Shown: positions 1 through 7,848 of the stretch, one piece after another | Layout of the letters: every line of letters begins with the position of its first letter | Position numbering within the stretch: the stretch's first letter is position 1 | Assembly (NCBI GenBank): GCA_018266105.1 | Contig: JAFEBA010000037.1 | Location: 1 to 64,000, forward strand | DNA length: 64,000 nt | Origin: a bacterium | GTDB lineage: Bacteria; Vulcanimicrobiota; Xenobia; Xenobiales; JADMJV01 | Reading direction: 5' to 3' | Position numbers and translations under genes: made by a program | The notes under the pieces: model-generated | What the model was told of the DNA's origin: nothing | What the model saw: only the letters and a program-made list of their open reading frames with translations | Database searches by the model: none

Positions 1-222
1 GTCAAAGGTGTAGCTTTCGGTGGGGGTCTGGTTCAAGTTGACGCCCACCAGCTGGCCCAGCTTGTCATAGGAGAATACGACATACTTGTCTGATTCGCGT
101 GGGGACACTTCTACGGGCGGCTGGGGTCGCGAAAAGACACTCTGGAAGGCTCGGGCCACGCCAGGCAGCGCCTTGGCGACGGCCACGGCGGCACTGAGGC
201 CGGCAAACAGGGCGGGGATCAT
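1..222 (-). CDS. RHS/YD-repeat fragment (partial, runs off left edge)
   Basis: This open frame starts at an ATG at 222 and is still open at base 1. Its first ~26 residues are hydrophobic (MIPALFAGLSAAVAVAKALP), followed by a Pro-rich spacer and then the YD-repeat text YDKLGQLVGVNLNQTPTESY. Bases 1-71 are identical to 9010-9080 inside the large RHS gene, so the frame continues leftwards as RHS core. It begins 15 bases after the stop of the recombinase at 238-1521 and in the same frame as it. No upstream RHS core is present here, so this is either an orphan RHS 3' end of the kind that supplies alternative toxin tips by recombination, or an RHS gene cut by the adjacent element. The ATG itself is a guess. 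Confidence 0.6.
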   Translation of the reverse strand, partial: MIPALFAGLSAAVAVAKALPGVARAFQSVFSRPQPPVEVSPRESDKYVVFSYDKLGQLVGVNLNQTPTESYTFD

Positions 223-237
223 CTCGAATAGATTGGC

Positions 238-1521
238 TTAACCGTCGCCGAAAACCTGGTGAAAGGGCGCTTGGAAACGCGGATGGCAGCGACGGTGCTG
301 CTCGCGCAAAGCCACCGGCGTGATGTGCGTGTAAATTTGGGTGCTGCCCAGGTCGGAATGGCCCAGCAATTCCTGTACATGGCGTAGCGGCGCGCCGGAG
401 CTCAGAAGGTGGGTGGCGCAAGCGTGTCTTAACAGATGCATCGTAAAACGAAATCCCACGGTTTCGCGCCACCGGTAGACTTTGGGCAGGCGCAAGATGA
501 CCTGGTAGCGCCTCCAACGGCCACCCCGGGCGTTCAACCAGAGGGCATTCAACGAGAGGGGGGAGGTCAGTTGGATTCGGGCTTCCTCCAGGTAACGATG
601 CAAGAAATGGCGGGCCCAATTCGTGAGAGGCGCGTTGCGCTGCCGGTCGTTCTTGCTTTTGCGCACCTTGACGAGGCCTCCGCCCAGGTCCAGGTCGGCC
701 AGGTCCAGAGCCAGTAATTCGCTCAGCCGCAGCCCCGTCGCATAAGCCACTTCAAGAAAAGCTCGGTCTCGCAGACCTTGGGCATCGCTTAGATCGGGCT
801 GAGCCAGCACTTGCAAAACCTGACCATGGCTCAAGATGAGCCGACGGTGAAGAACCGTTGGACGATATGGGGCCAGCTCCTCGTGCAGCGGCAGAAGCAA
901 CTCCTTGCGCCGATACAAGAAACGGAACCAGCTGCTCAAGGCGTTGATCAGGAGCAAGCGCGGTCGCGGGGTCAGCGTCGCCAGATAGTCCGCCAGCAAG
1001 CTCGACGGAAAGTCGCGGAAACTCAATCCTTGACGGCGTTGCTCGCGAAAGAAGTGATATAAGGGCCGCAAATAGGACTTGCAATTCTTTGCTCGCTGGC
1101 GCAGCCGGGCTCGATATTCGCGATAGCGCTGCTGAGCCGTCTCCGGCCACCAGGTCGGCGCCTCCAGGTCAAGGCGGTGCTTCATACGCCGGAGCCGGTG
1201 CACCGGGGTCCCGGGCAGGTTCGGCTCTTCTGGCTCTACCGCCTGGCCCGTCCGCTTCAAAAAATCCAGCCAGCGCGTGAGTCCCCACAGCGTGAGCGTT
1301 CGTTGCCACCTGCTGAAGCCCGCCAGATACTCATCGACAACCGCCCGGGGGAACTCATTCCACCCCAGCCCGCGCCAGCTTTGAAACAAAAACCACACCC
1401 TCAAATGCCGGAGAAGGGGGCGAGCCGTTTTGAGGTCGCGCCACGTGATCGCTTCGTGTCGTCGATAAAGACTCAAGGCCTCCAGCGGCCAGTTGTCAGG
1501 GAGCGGGGTCGTCTTTCTCAC
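238..1521 (-). CDS. Tyrosine recombinase/integrase (second of pair)
   Basis: 427 aa, GTG start. The C-terminal half is a tyrosine recombinase catalytic domain. The first Arg is in ATGLRLSE, the Lys region in VRKSKN, the box II His/Arg in HLLRHACATHLL, and the final His and Tyr nucleophile in LLGHSDLGSTQIYTH, so every catalytic position is present. The N-terminal ~200 residues look like two SAM-like DNA-binding segments, which makes it longer than XerC/D (~300 aa). The gene starts inside the end of the upstream recombinase (26-base overlap), so the two are probably co-translated. Paired or triplet tyrosine recombinases are known from RIT-type elements and Tn554-like transposons. Which group this belongs to cannot be settled by eye. 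Confidence 0.9.
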   Translation of the reverse strand: MRKTTPLPDNWPLEALSLYRRHEAITWRDLKTARPLLRHLRVWFLFQSWRGLGWNEFPRAVVDEYLAGFSRWQRTLTLWGLTRWLDFLKRTGQAVEPEEPNLPGTPVHRLRRMKHRLDLEAPTWWPETAQQRYREYRARLRQRAKNCKSYLRPLYHFFREQRRQGLSFRDFPSSLLADYLATLTPRPRLLLINALSSWFRFLYRRKELLLPLHEELAPYRPTVLHRRLILSHGQVLQVLAQPDLSDAQGLRDRAFLEVAYATGLRLSELLALDLADLDLGGGLVKVRKSKNDRQRNAPLTNWARHFLHRYLEEARIQLTSPLSLNALWLNARGGRWRRYQVILRLPKVYRWRETVGFRFTMHLLRHACATHLLSSGAPLRHVQELLGHSDLGSTQIYTHITPVALREQHRRCHPRFQAPFHQVFGDG

Positions 1522-2497
1522 GCGGATGGCATTCTTTCATCGTCTTTTGCAGGTCGGCCACTTCCACTTTGGTGTAAATGGCGGTGGTATTGAGGTTGCT
1601 GTGGCCCAGCAAGGTCTGGATGCAGCGCAGATCGGCACCGCCGCGCAGAAGATGGGTGGCGCACGTGTGGCGAAATTGATGAAAGCCCTCCACGGTGCGG
1701 ATTCCCGCCCGCTTCGCGTGCTGGCGGATGGCAAAAATCAGCTCGTGCTCGCTGGCAGGTCCGCCATGCTTATGCGAGACCAGCACGCTCTGATGCTGGC
1801 CCTTCACCAGCTGGGCACGGCCATCGCGCAAATAACGTTCCAGGGCGATTCGGGCGCCGGATCCCATCGGCACGACCCGCTCCTTATTGCCCTTGCCCAG
1901 CACGTGCACCAGCTCTTCCCCCAGGCGTAACGCCGGAATCTCGAGGCTCAGCAGCTCAAAGCGGCGCAGGCCCGTGCTATAAAGCAGCTCCACGGCCACC
2001 CAATCCCGCAGCCCGCTGGCCGTGTTTTTGGGGATGGCCTCCAGCAAGAGCGCCATCTCCTCAACGCTAAAAACGGACTGGGGCACGGTTTTGATGTCTT
2101 TGGCAAACTCCAGCTCGGCGCTGGGGTTGCCCAGCAACTTGCAAGTTCTCTTGAGGAAGCGGAAGAAACTGCGCAACTGAGCCAGATGGCGGTTGCGGGC
2201 CCCGGCCGACATCGTCTTGCTGCTGGCCTTGCTTTTCAGCGAGGGCCGCAGCAGCAAGTGCATTTGATAGCGTTCCAGGGCTTCGGTGGTCAGGTCGCCT
2301 GGCGTGATCAGGTCGGCTTGTTTTCCTACCCAGTCGGCAAAAAGTCTCAAATCATAGCGGTAGACGCGGATGCTTCGCTGGGAATACTCGCGGCGCGTCA
2401 TGTCCTCAATGAACTCGTCCACCCAGCGGTGCAAAGTCAACTGCAAATCGTTCAAAACGGCCCCCGGCCCACGTTTGCTTGTGCTTTCGTACAGCAA
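1496..2497 (-). CDS. Tyrosine recombinase, XerC/D-like (first of pair)
   Basis: 333 aa with an N-terminal SAM-like core-binding domain (about residues 15-120) and a catalytic domain holding all signature positions: TGLRRFE (Arg), GKGNKER (Lys), HQFRHTCATHLL (His/Arg) and LLGHSNLNTTAIYTK (His and Tyr). The start is uncertain. The frame begins with TTG at 2497 but stays open back to a TGA at about 2557 without any ATG or GTG, so a TTG or CTG start, or a slightly longer N-terminus, is possible. It is the promoter-proximal gene of the recombinase pair. The short TGATCAAAC repeats at 2564-2647 lie just upstream and could be binding sites for it or for the neighbouring primase system. Confidence 0.9.
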   Translation of the reverse strand: MLYESTSKRGPGAVLNDLQLTLHRWVDEFIEDMTRREYSQRSIRVYRYDLRLFADWVGKQADLITPGDLTTEALERYQMHLLLRPSLKSKASSKTMSAGARNRHLAQLRSFFRFLKRTCKLLGNPSAELEFAKDIKTVPQSVFSVEEMALLLEAIPKNTASGLRDWVAVELLYSTGLRRFELLSLEIPALRLGEELVHVLGKGNKERVVPMGSGARIALERYLRDGRAQLVKGQHQSVLVSHKHGGPASEHELIFAIRQHAKRAGIRTVEGFHQFRHTCATHLLRGGADLRCIQTLLGHSNLNTTAIYTKVEVADLQKTMKECHPREKDDPAP

Positions 2498-2563
2498 ACC
2501 CAGGCTTCGTTTTTCTGCTTTGGACCACGAAACATTGACGTAGGGGTCCTTTCTTGATCATTC

Positions 2564-2647
2564 TGATCAAACCGGCTCAGATGGCGTAACCACGGGCAAA
2601 AGCGATGAGGTGCAAACTTGATCAAACTGTGACAGACTTGATCAAAC
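2564..2647. repeat. Iteron-like TGATCAAAC repeats
   Basis: Three copies of TGATCAAAC sit at 2564-2572, 2619-2627 and 2639-2647. The last two belong to a longer 14-base direct repeat (ACTTGATCAAACTG at 2616-2629 and 2636-2649) spaced exactly 20 bases apart, about two helical turns. An additional TTGATCA is at 2554-2560. They lie between the recombinase pair and the 3' end of the primase gene. They could be recombinase arm sites, an iteron-type origin or a terminator-proximal element. No function is proven. Confidence 0.5.
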
Positions 2648-2662
2648 TGCCAAACCCAGATT

Positions 2663-5143
2663 TCATGGCGTTTCAGGCCATTGTCTGGCCAACTCCTCGG
2701 GAGTCATCAGACCAATCGAAATCCTCGAGAGTCCCGACGACGCCGCCAGTTGGAACGAATAAAGGTTGTTGGCCCCGCGCTGGACTTCCAGGTATTCCTG
2801 GTCGGTCAACTCTTCCAAGGCCTCGCGAGTGCGCCGGTCCGGCCAGCACAGGCCTTCGCGTAATTCGCGTCTGGTGATCCAGCTCGGCTTCTCGCGCTCA
2901 AAGAAGGTCAGCAGCTCGCGACCCCAGCGCGACAGTTCGTCCAGAGAATTGCGCAGCACTTTGTGGGCGAGAAAATAAGCCCAGCGATAGTCGTCCACGG
3001 TGGCATCGAAGTATTCAACGCCCTCGTGAAGCTTGCGGGGACGCTGGTGTTGATGCAAAAACGCGATCACCTCGATCAACGTCAAAAAACGGTCGTGGTC
3101 GCGCCGGGTTCGTAGCGATTGGTCCGGAAACGTCAGCTTGTCGACAAAGGGAATCACCACTGGCACGTTCTCCAGCAACCGTTGGGCGTTGTGGTGCTTT
3201 TTTGCGATGGTCTCGTGGTTCTCGGTGCTGGCCAGCCGCGAGAGGCTCCTACGGCTCTTCTGGCGCTGATGAATGCGCCGGGTCTGTTCTGCGGATTCAT
3301 CCAGTGGAATCTCAAAACAGCGGCTGGTGTTTTCCGCGTTTAACCGGAGGCTGGTCGTCGTTTCCATGTAAGCCATCGGCCCCAGCACCTCGTTTTCTTT
3401 CACGAGCAGTTGGCCGGTGGCCGGGTCTTTGACGACGATGATTTGCATCAGAAAGCCGGCGCTTTGCAGGGCGCGGATCTGGTAGTCGCAGCTCTCCCCG
3501 CCCACGCGTTCTTCCAGCTCTAAAAACTTGTGCACCAGGTGGTCTTTGGGCATGTGATAGAGCGCCTGCGGGGAGATGCGCGAGTAAAAAATCACGTCTT
3601 CCGGCGGCGTTAGTTTTCGCACCACTTCGGCGAGGTAGGATTTGCCTGCGCCGGAGCCGCTCTGCAAAATGGCGGACATCGGTTTTTCCAGCTTGCGCGA
3701 GACGCTGACGCAATACCCTAGCAGTTTCGCCTCGTCCTCGCCGGCGTAGCCCATCGCCTCCATATCGTCCAGGACTTTCTGCACCAGGTTCTTTTGCGTC
3801 AAGAAGGCCATCGCTTCAGCCCGCTGGGAAGCCGTCATGGGAGGCACTTCCACCTTGGCAAACAGTGCCTGCGCCTCGGTTTCCCCTTTCCGCAGCTCTT
3901 CCAGCTCGCTCAGGATGCGCAAAAACCACTGGTCCACGTCATCCGTGGACAGACTTAAGCGTCTGGCCAGCTCCATTGCTTCTTGCTTGCGGCTCCGCGA
4001 TGAGTAGAGATCGACGGTGGCATCCGCCTTTTCTCCAGCCTCGTTGGTCACGCTGACCAACACCTTGAGTTTCCCCTGGGCGGCCGATAGCTTGCGGTAT
4101 TTTCGCGATTCTTGCGTCGGGGGCTTGGGCGTCAGCAGCCCCTTCAGGTCCGGACAAGAGAGCGGGTCTTTTCCGTCGGGCAACGCAACGGAGCGGACCG
4201 CAAAGCCTTCTTCGCTCAGGCGGGCTGCCAGCGCGGAAGAACCCTGGCGGCCGGCCTGGTCGCCGTCCAGCACCAGCACCAGTTCTTGCACCCCTTCACG
4301 CTTCAGATGCTCCAGCAGCGCCGGCGTCAGGCCTTGAGCCCCTCCGAGTGCTAAAGAGTTGGCAAACCCCGCCTGCATCAGGGCCAGCGCGTCCAAGACG
4401 CCCTCCACCAGGTAGACGCTAGAAACGCCGCGGGCCGCCTCGACGCAAAAGAGACCGGTGCGGTTGCCGGCGCAGAAGCGATGGGGCACCTTGGAGCCGG
4501 TCAGCGTGCTGCGGCCATAAAAACCCGTCACGCGGTTGTGGCGGTCCCGGAGCGCGAACACGACACAGCGCGCAAAAAACTCCTTTCCCCCCTCGTTGAG
4601 AACCCCCACGCGCTGCAGCAGGCTGCGCTCTTCCGCGTTGGTGATCGCGAGCAACCGGTCTCCGTCGCAGTAGCCCACGCGCAGATCGTGCAGCAGGCCC
4701 TTGTCGTGGATGCCTCGGCTTTCCAGGTATTCCAGGGCTTCGGGCTGCTCGCAGAAGGCCTGGTGCCAGATCTCTGAGACCCGCTCCATCAGATCGTAGG
4801 GGAACGGTTTATTTGCGTCGGGGTCTGGAGACGGTGGCGTAGGTTCGGGCGCAAGAGAACCGGCCTGGCGGCGCAGTTCGGCTACGGCACCCGCGAAAGA
4901 AAGCTTGGCGTGCTCTTGCAAAAACGTCAGAGAATCGCCGGCCTTGTCGCAGCCAAAGCACTTGTAGAGCCCCTTTTTCGGGTCGATGGACAGCGATGGC
5001 GTCTTCTCGTCGTGAAACGGGCACAGGGCCTTGAAGCCTCGCCCCTGCTTGCGGACCTCCACGCCGAAGGCCTGAAACAGTGCCACCAAGTCGACGGCGG
5101 CCTTGAGGTCTTCGATTTCCTGGCGGTCGATGGTGGGCGTCAT
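2663..5143 (-). CDS. DNA primase with CHC2 zinc finger, TOPRIM and C-terminal P-loop domain
   Basis: 826 aa from the ATG at 5143, which overlaps the upstream stop (ATGA) and has GGAG just before it. A GTG at 5164 would add 7 residues. The N-terminus has the primase zinc-binding motif CPFHDEKTP...CFGC (about residues 41-66). The middle has a TOPRIM domain with VEGVLDALAL and the acidic LVLDGDQAG. The C-terminal third has a P-loop-like SGSGAGKSYLAE followed by a long, less familiar domain. This primase-plus-ATPase layout is typical of mobile-element replication proteins rather than the chromosomal DnaG, whose C-terminus binds helicase. It closes a three-gene operon with two small proteins and probably primes replication of the element. 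Confidence 0.85.
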   Translation of the reverse strand: MTPTIDRQEIEDLKAAVDLVALFQAFGVEVRKQGRGFKALCPFHDEKTPSLSIDPKKGLYKCFGCDKAGDSLTFLQEHAKLSFAGAVAELRRQAGSLAPEPTPPSPDPDANKPFPYDLMERVSEIWHQAFCEQPEALEYLESRGIHDKGLLHDLRVGYCDGDRLLAITNAEERSLLQRVGVLNEGGKEFFARCVVFALRDRHNRVTGFYGRSTLTGSKVPHRFCAGNRTGLFCVEAARGVSSVYLVEGVLDALALMQAGFANSLALGGAQGLTPALLEHLKREGVQELVLVLDGDQAGRQGSSALAARLSEEGFAVRSVALPDGKDPLSCPDLKGLLTPKPPTQESRKYRKLSAAQGKLKVLVSVTNEAGEKADATVDLYSSRSRKQEAMELARRLSLSTDDVDQWFLRILSELEELRKGETEAQALFAKVEVPPMTASQRAEAMAFLTQKNLVQKVLDDMEAMGYAGEDEAKLLGYCVSVSRKLEKPMSAILQSGSGAGKSYLAEVVRKLTPPEDVIFYSRISPQALYHMPKDHLVHKFLELEERVGGESCDYQIRALQSAGFLMQIIVVKDPATGQLLVKENEVLGPMAYMETTTSLRLNAENTSRCFEIPLDESAEQTRRIHQRQKSRRSLSRLASTENHETIAKKHHNAQRLLENVPVVIPFVDKLTFPDQSLRTRRDHDRFLTLIEVIAFLHQHQRPRKLHEGVEYFDATVDDYRWAYFLAHKVLRNSLDELSRWGRELLTFFEREKPSWITRRELREGLCWPDRRTREALEELTDQEYLEVQRGANNLYSFQLAASSGLSRISIGLMTPEELARQWPETP

Positions 5144-5325
5144 AGCGGGTCCATCTCCTGGCACAGCTCGGCCAGCTCTTTGCGCTGGAAATCCACAAAA
5201 TACGCGTAGTTGCGCAAGACGTAAAAGACTTGCTCCAGTTCTACGGCCAGCGACCCGGCCACTTCCGGCCGTTTGACGACGTCACGCAACAGGTTTTCCA
5301 GCCGCACCCGGGCTTCTACCAGCAT
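5140..5325 (-). CDS. Small hypothetical protein of primase operon
   Basis: 61 aa, ATG start, predicted mainly helical and rich in Leu, Glu and Arg. I do not recognise it. It overlaps the preceding gene by 10 bases and shares a 4-base ATGA junction with the primase, so it is almost certainly translated as part of that operon. A role as a small accessory replication or DNA-binding protein is inference from position only. Confidence 0.6.
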   Translation of the reverse strand: MLVEARVRLENLLRDVVKRPEVAGSLAVELEQVFYVLRNYAYFVDFQRKELAELCQEMDPL

Positions 5326-5540
5326 GACTTCTGCCTCCGCGCGTAGCCCTCAAGTCGCTCCCAGAAGGCGAACTGGCCGGCCATATGGTCACGGAAGCGG
5401 TCGCTGAGGACCCTCAGCTCCTCGACCTGGTCGCTGGGCACCTGGCGGCGCTCCAGCTCGTCACAGAGGGTAGAGAGGCGGTCTGCGGCCTCGCGGGGGG
5501 TGTCGCCTGAGTCGAATGGGAGTGCCGATGGCGGGGTCAT
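5316..5540 (-). CDS. Small hypothetical protein, first gene of primase operon
   Basis: 74 aa from the ATG at 5540, chosen because GGAGG lies about 8 bases upstream. The frame extends to an ATG at 5603, but that codon falls between the -35 and -10 boxes of the likely promoter. The protein is charged and helical (Glu, Asp and Arg rich, residues about 20-60) with no domain I recognise. It leads the primase operon and overlaps the next gene by 10 bases. Confidence 0.6.
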   Translation of the reverse strand: MTPPSALPFDSGDTPREAADRLSTLCDELERRQVPSDQVEELRVLSDRFRDHMAGQFAFWERLEGYARRQKSCW

Positions 5541-5585
5541 CAAATCATCCTCCAGTAAAGTAGCAACCAAATTAGTAAGACCATA

Positions 5586-5615
5586 AACATAATTGACGAA
5601 CATTTAGCATGTCAA
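5586..5615 (-). promoter_or_regulatory. Sigma70-type promoter for primase operon
   Basis: On the minus strand a perfect TTGACA (5615-5610) is followed 18 bases later by TATGTT (5591-5586), a fair -35/-10 match upstream of the GGAGG-led start at 5540. It lies in the divergent gap facing the XRE-family gene, whose product is a natural candidate to regulate it. Confidence 0.5.
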
Positions 5616-5673
5616 GACGAATTTCTTGGCTCCTACTTGCAACTCCGACTTGCTCAAAACCTCACGGAGGCCT

Positions 5674-6051
5674 ATGATAATTGGGACTATGGCACAGATG
5701 TCTTTTGGAGAACGAGTCAAAAAGCTGCGGAAAGATCGCAACTGGACCCAGGGCGAGCTCGGAGAAAGAGCCCAGGTCAATGGCCACAACGTAAGCCGCT
5801 ATGAAAATGGGCATTTGCAGCCCTCAAAGCGAACCGCTGAAAAGTTCGCCCAAGCCCTCGGGGTAAGCCCGGAAGAGCTTCTCTTCACAGGCATTCCCAC
5901 CGAGCAGCCATCGCTGGCAATCGAAGACGCCGAGTTGCTCCACCTGTTCAGAGAAGTAGCAGACCTACCTGAGTCTGATCGAACCGCCATCAAGCGGATA
6001 CTCGCGATTGTCGTTAAGCAGAATCGCTTGCAGCAAATGCTTGCCAGCTGA
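5674..6051 (+). CDS. XRE-family HTH transcriptional regulator
   Basis: 125 aa from the ATG at 5674, with GGAGG 3 bases upstream; ATGs at 5689 and 5698 are alternatives. An HTH_3 domain covers about residues 10-65: FGERVKKLRKDRNWTQGELG, then NVSRYENGHLQPS (recognition helix) and ALGVSPEELLF. The C-terminal half is a helical tail that may dimerise. It is divergent from the primase operon and 20 bases upstream of a toxin-antitoxin pair. It could therefore be the repressor of the element, a third component of the TA module, or both. Confidence 0.85.
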   Translation: MIIGTMAQMSFGERVKKLRKDRNWTQGELGERAQVNGHNVSRYENGHLQPSKRTAEKFAQALGVSPEELLFTGIPTEQPSLAIEDAELLHLFREVADLPESDRTAIKRILAIVVKQNRLQQMLAS

Positions 6052-6071
6052 GGAGACAGGAGGACCGACAG

Positions 6072-6308
6072 ATGACCGCCAGACAACTTGTTCACGACCT
6101 GGTCGATCAAGTCCCCGAAAGCGAACTTCCTCACGTCGCCCGCTATCTTGAGTTTCTCAAGCAAGAGAGCGAGATCGACCCGGACCTTCAGGAGTTTCTA
6201 AAACAGCGGGCGGAGGAATGCCGTCTGGCCGAAGCGAGAGGCGAGAGTTACACCATCCAGCAGGCGAAAGAGATGTCCTATCAGTGGATTTCCAAGTCCG
6301 CTGGCTGA
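6072..6308 (+). CDS. Antitoxin of ParE/RelE-type TA module
   Basis: 78 aa, ATG with AGGAGG about 8 bases upstream. A short, charged, helical protein, in the size range of antitoxins that pair with ParE/RelE toxins. The N-terminal half (VHDLVDQVPESELPHVARYL) resembles small antitoxins whose helix ends in a toxin-wrapping tail. It overlaps the toxin gene by 25 bases. The call rests mainly on partner and size, because I cannot assign a named family. Confidence 0.7.
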   Translation: MTARQLVHDLVDQVPESELPHVARYLEFLKQESEIDPDLQEFLKQRAEECRLAEARGESYTIQQAKEMSYQWISKSAG

Positions 6309-6601
6309 AGCCAGCCCTTAGCGACCTCGAAGACCAGGTGCGTTACCAGGAAGAGCACTACGGAGCAGAGGTGGCGCGGCAGCATCTGGACAGAATCCAT
6401 CAGGCGGTGGAAATACTACAAGCGATGCCTGCCAGTGGCCGTTTTTGCCGAGAACTCCCCGGCTATCACGAGAAAATCCTTCGCCCGGACTATCGCATCG
6501 TCTATCGAATCGATCTGGCCCAAGGACAAATCAAAATCTGCGCCGTCATTGCTTCAAAACAAGACTTCTTGCCTGCGTGGAAGCAACAAAAGCGCATCTA
6601 G
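6284..6601 (+). CDS. ParE/RelE-family toxin
   Basis: 105 aa from the GTG at 6284. The frame is open upstream, but the ParE fold begins at VDFQVRWLKPALSDLEDQVR. The conserved pattern is present: helix, then IHQAVEILQAMPASGRFCRE, then the C-terminal strands YHEKILRPDYRIVYRID and IKICAVIASKQDF. Members of this superfamily either poison gyrase (ParE) or cleave ribosome-bound mRNA (RelE), and sequence alone does not tell which. The overlap with the antitoxin supports a coupled type II module, here stabilising or riding on the primase/recombinase element. Confidence 0.85.
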   Translation: MDFQVRWLKPALSDLEDQVRYQEEHYGAEVARQHLDRIHQAVEILQAMPASGRFCRELPGYHEKILRPDYRIVYRIDLAQGQIKICAVIASKQDFLPAWKQQKRI

Positions 6602-6649
6602 GCTTCCTGTATCGAGCACCGGCGGCCAGCCAGGCCTGATGTTGAGTCG

Positions 6650-6699
6650 CTGAATGCCCGCTCCACCTGGTCGGCGGCCGCGACCAGCGCGGCATTCAG
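6650..6699. repeat. Nested palindrome
   Basis: Outer arms CTGAATGC...GCATTCAG enclose an inner inverted repeat CTGGTCG...CGACCAG around a GC core. About 50 bases could form one cruciform or hairpin just past the toxin gene. It may be a terminator, a transposon end or a recombination site. Confidence 0.5.
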
Positions 6700-6750
6700 T
6701 GACAATGGGCGACGGCCCGCATACCGCTTCAGGTTGAGTTAGCTTTCCCT

Positions 6751-6772
6751 CCGCCGGCCGGTAGGCCGGCGG
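6751..6772 (+). terminator. Hairpin, possible terminator of the TA operon
   Basis: A perfect 9-base stem, CCGCCGGCC-ggta-GGCCGGCGG, is followed by GTCTTTC. The stem is strong but the T-tract is short. It is the first terminator-like hairpin with any T-tract after the toxin gene. Confidence 0.45.
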
Positions 6773-6840
6773 GTCTTTCGCCCGGGATCTGCTCTGTTTC
6801 TGGACTCATCTTCCGCCCTGGTTATAAGGTTGTCTTGATT

Positions 6841-6876
6841 CCAAGGCCTGCGCTTTCGTTAAAGCGCAGGCCTTGG
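6841..6876. repeat. Perfect 16-base inverted repeat
   Basis: CCAAGGCCTGCGCTTT at 6841-6856 and its exact complement at 6861-6876 are separated by CGTT. It is the longest perfect palindrome noticed in the window. The inner part CTTT/AAAG recurs in the hairpin at 6982-6997, so the two may share an origin. Confidence 0.7.
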
Positions 6877-7626
6877 GCACGGCACCTCCGGGTCGCGCCC
6901 CCACCCCTTCTCAAGCTTGCAGCCGGCACCCAGGTTGCAACCCAGGGGCGCGCCCCGAAGGGCGGGCGGCGCAGCCGCCCGGCTTTAGCGATAAAGCGCG
7001 TCACCCCTGGGCCTGTCTCCTCCGCCTGCGGTCTTGCAGCCATGCTCATCTCGATTCCGGCGAAGCCGGCCTCCCAGCCTCCGCCGTCGGGGAGGATGCG
7101 CCTGGCCGCCAGCTGGCCGGTATGAAGCCCGGTGGGCCATCGTTACCGAATGTCTGCCCCAGTCCCGGCCACCGACCAGGCCGACCGGACATTCGGCAAC
7201 TCACCTCTCCGAGCGCGCAAATCGCATCCGAACCCGATCAGACGTCACGAAATCGATCTACGGGGACTTTTCCGGGCTCTGCGGCCTGCCTTCAGCCTTA
7301 CCCCCAGGGCTGATCCCGAGAAATCAAGACGATCCCGCCCCGAAAGACCGACCCCGAAGGTTGAGTGCCCGGGGCTTCGCCCCGGAAGCGACCGAAGTGC
7401 CAGGCGCCGTACCCCCAGGGCTGATCATGGGCCGTGCCCCGCCTTACCCGGGCAAGGCCACTCCGTGGCCCCTTGGGCGTGGGCCCGGCCTGCGAAAGAA
7501 GAACCCCTTCGCCCCCGGCCCAAAGGGCCGGGGGGCTCGGGAACATAGACTTCGTACAACCAGGGCGGAGGCTGAGTCCAGGAACAGGGGCAAAGCCCAG
7601 GCGCAACATCGGCGGAAGGGAGCACG

Positions 7627-7833
7627 TCAGTTGAGTGGAGGCGAGATTGGTTCTGTCCTTGGAATCGGCGTGAATTGGGCCTTTCGTTGACTATTCAAGT
7701 TGCTCAACGACATAGCCGCGAAGTAAAAGATCAGGGCCAATAGCAAGAGCAAAAACAGCCGCCAGCTAAGACCAGACCAGGAGGGGACGTCCGAAGAGTC
7801 TGTCCCTAGACCTTTGTCACAGACCTGAGTCAA
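7627..7833 (-). CDS. Small single-TM protein downstream of RHS (possible immunity protein)
   Basis: 68 aa from a TTG start 15 bases after the RHS stop. One clear membrane helix (about residues 25-42, LFLLLLLALIFYFAAMSL) lies between polar ends. No family recognised. RHS toxin genes are usually followed directly by a gene for the cognate immunity protein, so position makes this a candidate. The TTG start, short length and hairpin-rich downstream DNA keep confidence low. Confidence 0.35.
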   Translation of the reverse strand: MTQVCDKGLGTDSSDVPSWSGLSWRLFLLLLLALIFYFAAMSLSNLNSQRKAQFTPIPRTEPISPPLN

Positions 7834-7848
7834 TTTGCCCCCACAATC

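Larger units (their letters stand above)
6602..7626. other. Non-coding stretch rich in GC hairpins
   Basis: About 1 kb without a convincing gene. Long open frames here change strand and composition and match nothing I know. The stretch holds many perfect inverted repeats besides those listed separately: GGGCGGC-gca-GCCGCCC (6964-6980), GCTTTA-gcga-TAAAGC (6982-6997), CCGGGGC-ttc-GCCCCGG (7369-7385) and a 10-base stem CCCCCGGCCC-aaa with its complement (7512-7534). A 17-base direct repeat, TACCCCCAGGGCTGATC, occurs at 7299-7315 and 7410-7426. It separates the toxin-antitoxin module from the RHS region. Confidence 0.6.

Noticed and set aside
65..619. Minus-strand open frame overlapping the recombinase
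   Set aside because: Out of frame with the recombinase, which has complete catalytic motifs.
6841..6876. Perfect palindrome as a tRNA or attC site
   Set aside because: There is no cloverleaf and no attC-like R/L boxes; it is a simple stem with a 4-base loop.
7034..7690. Open frame of about 218 codons in the hairpin region
   Set aside because: Pro/Arg-rich composition follows the GC palindromes; no domain or ribosome site.
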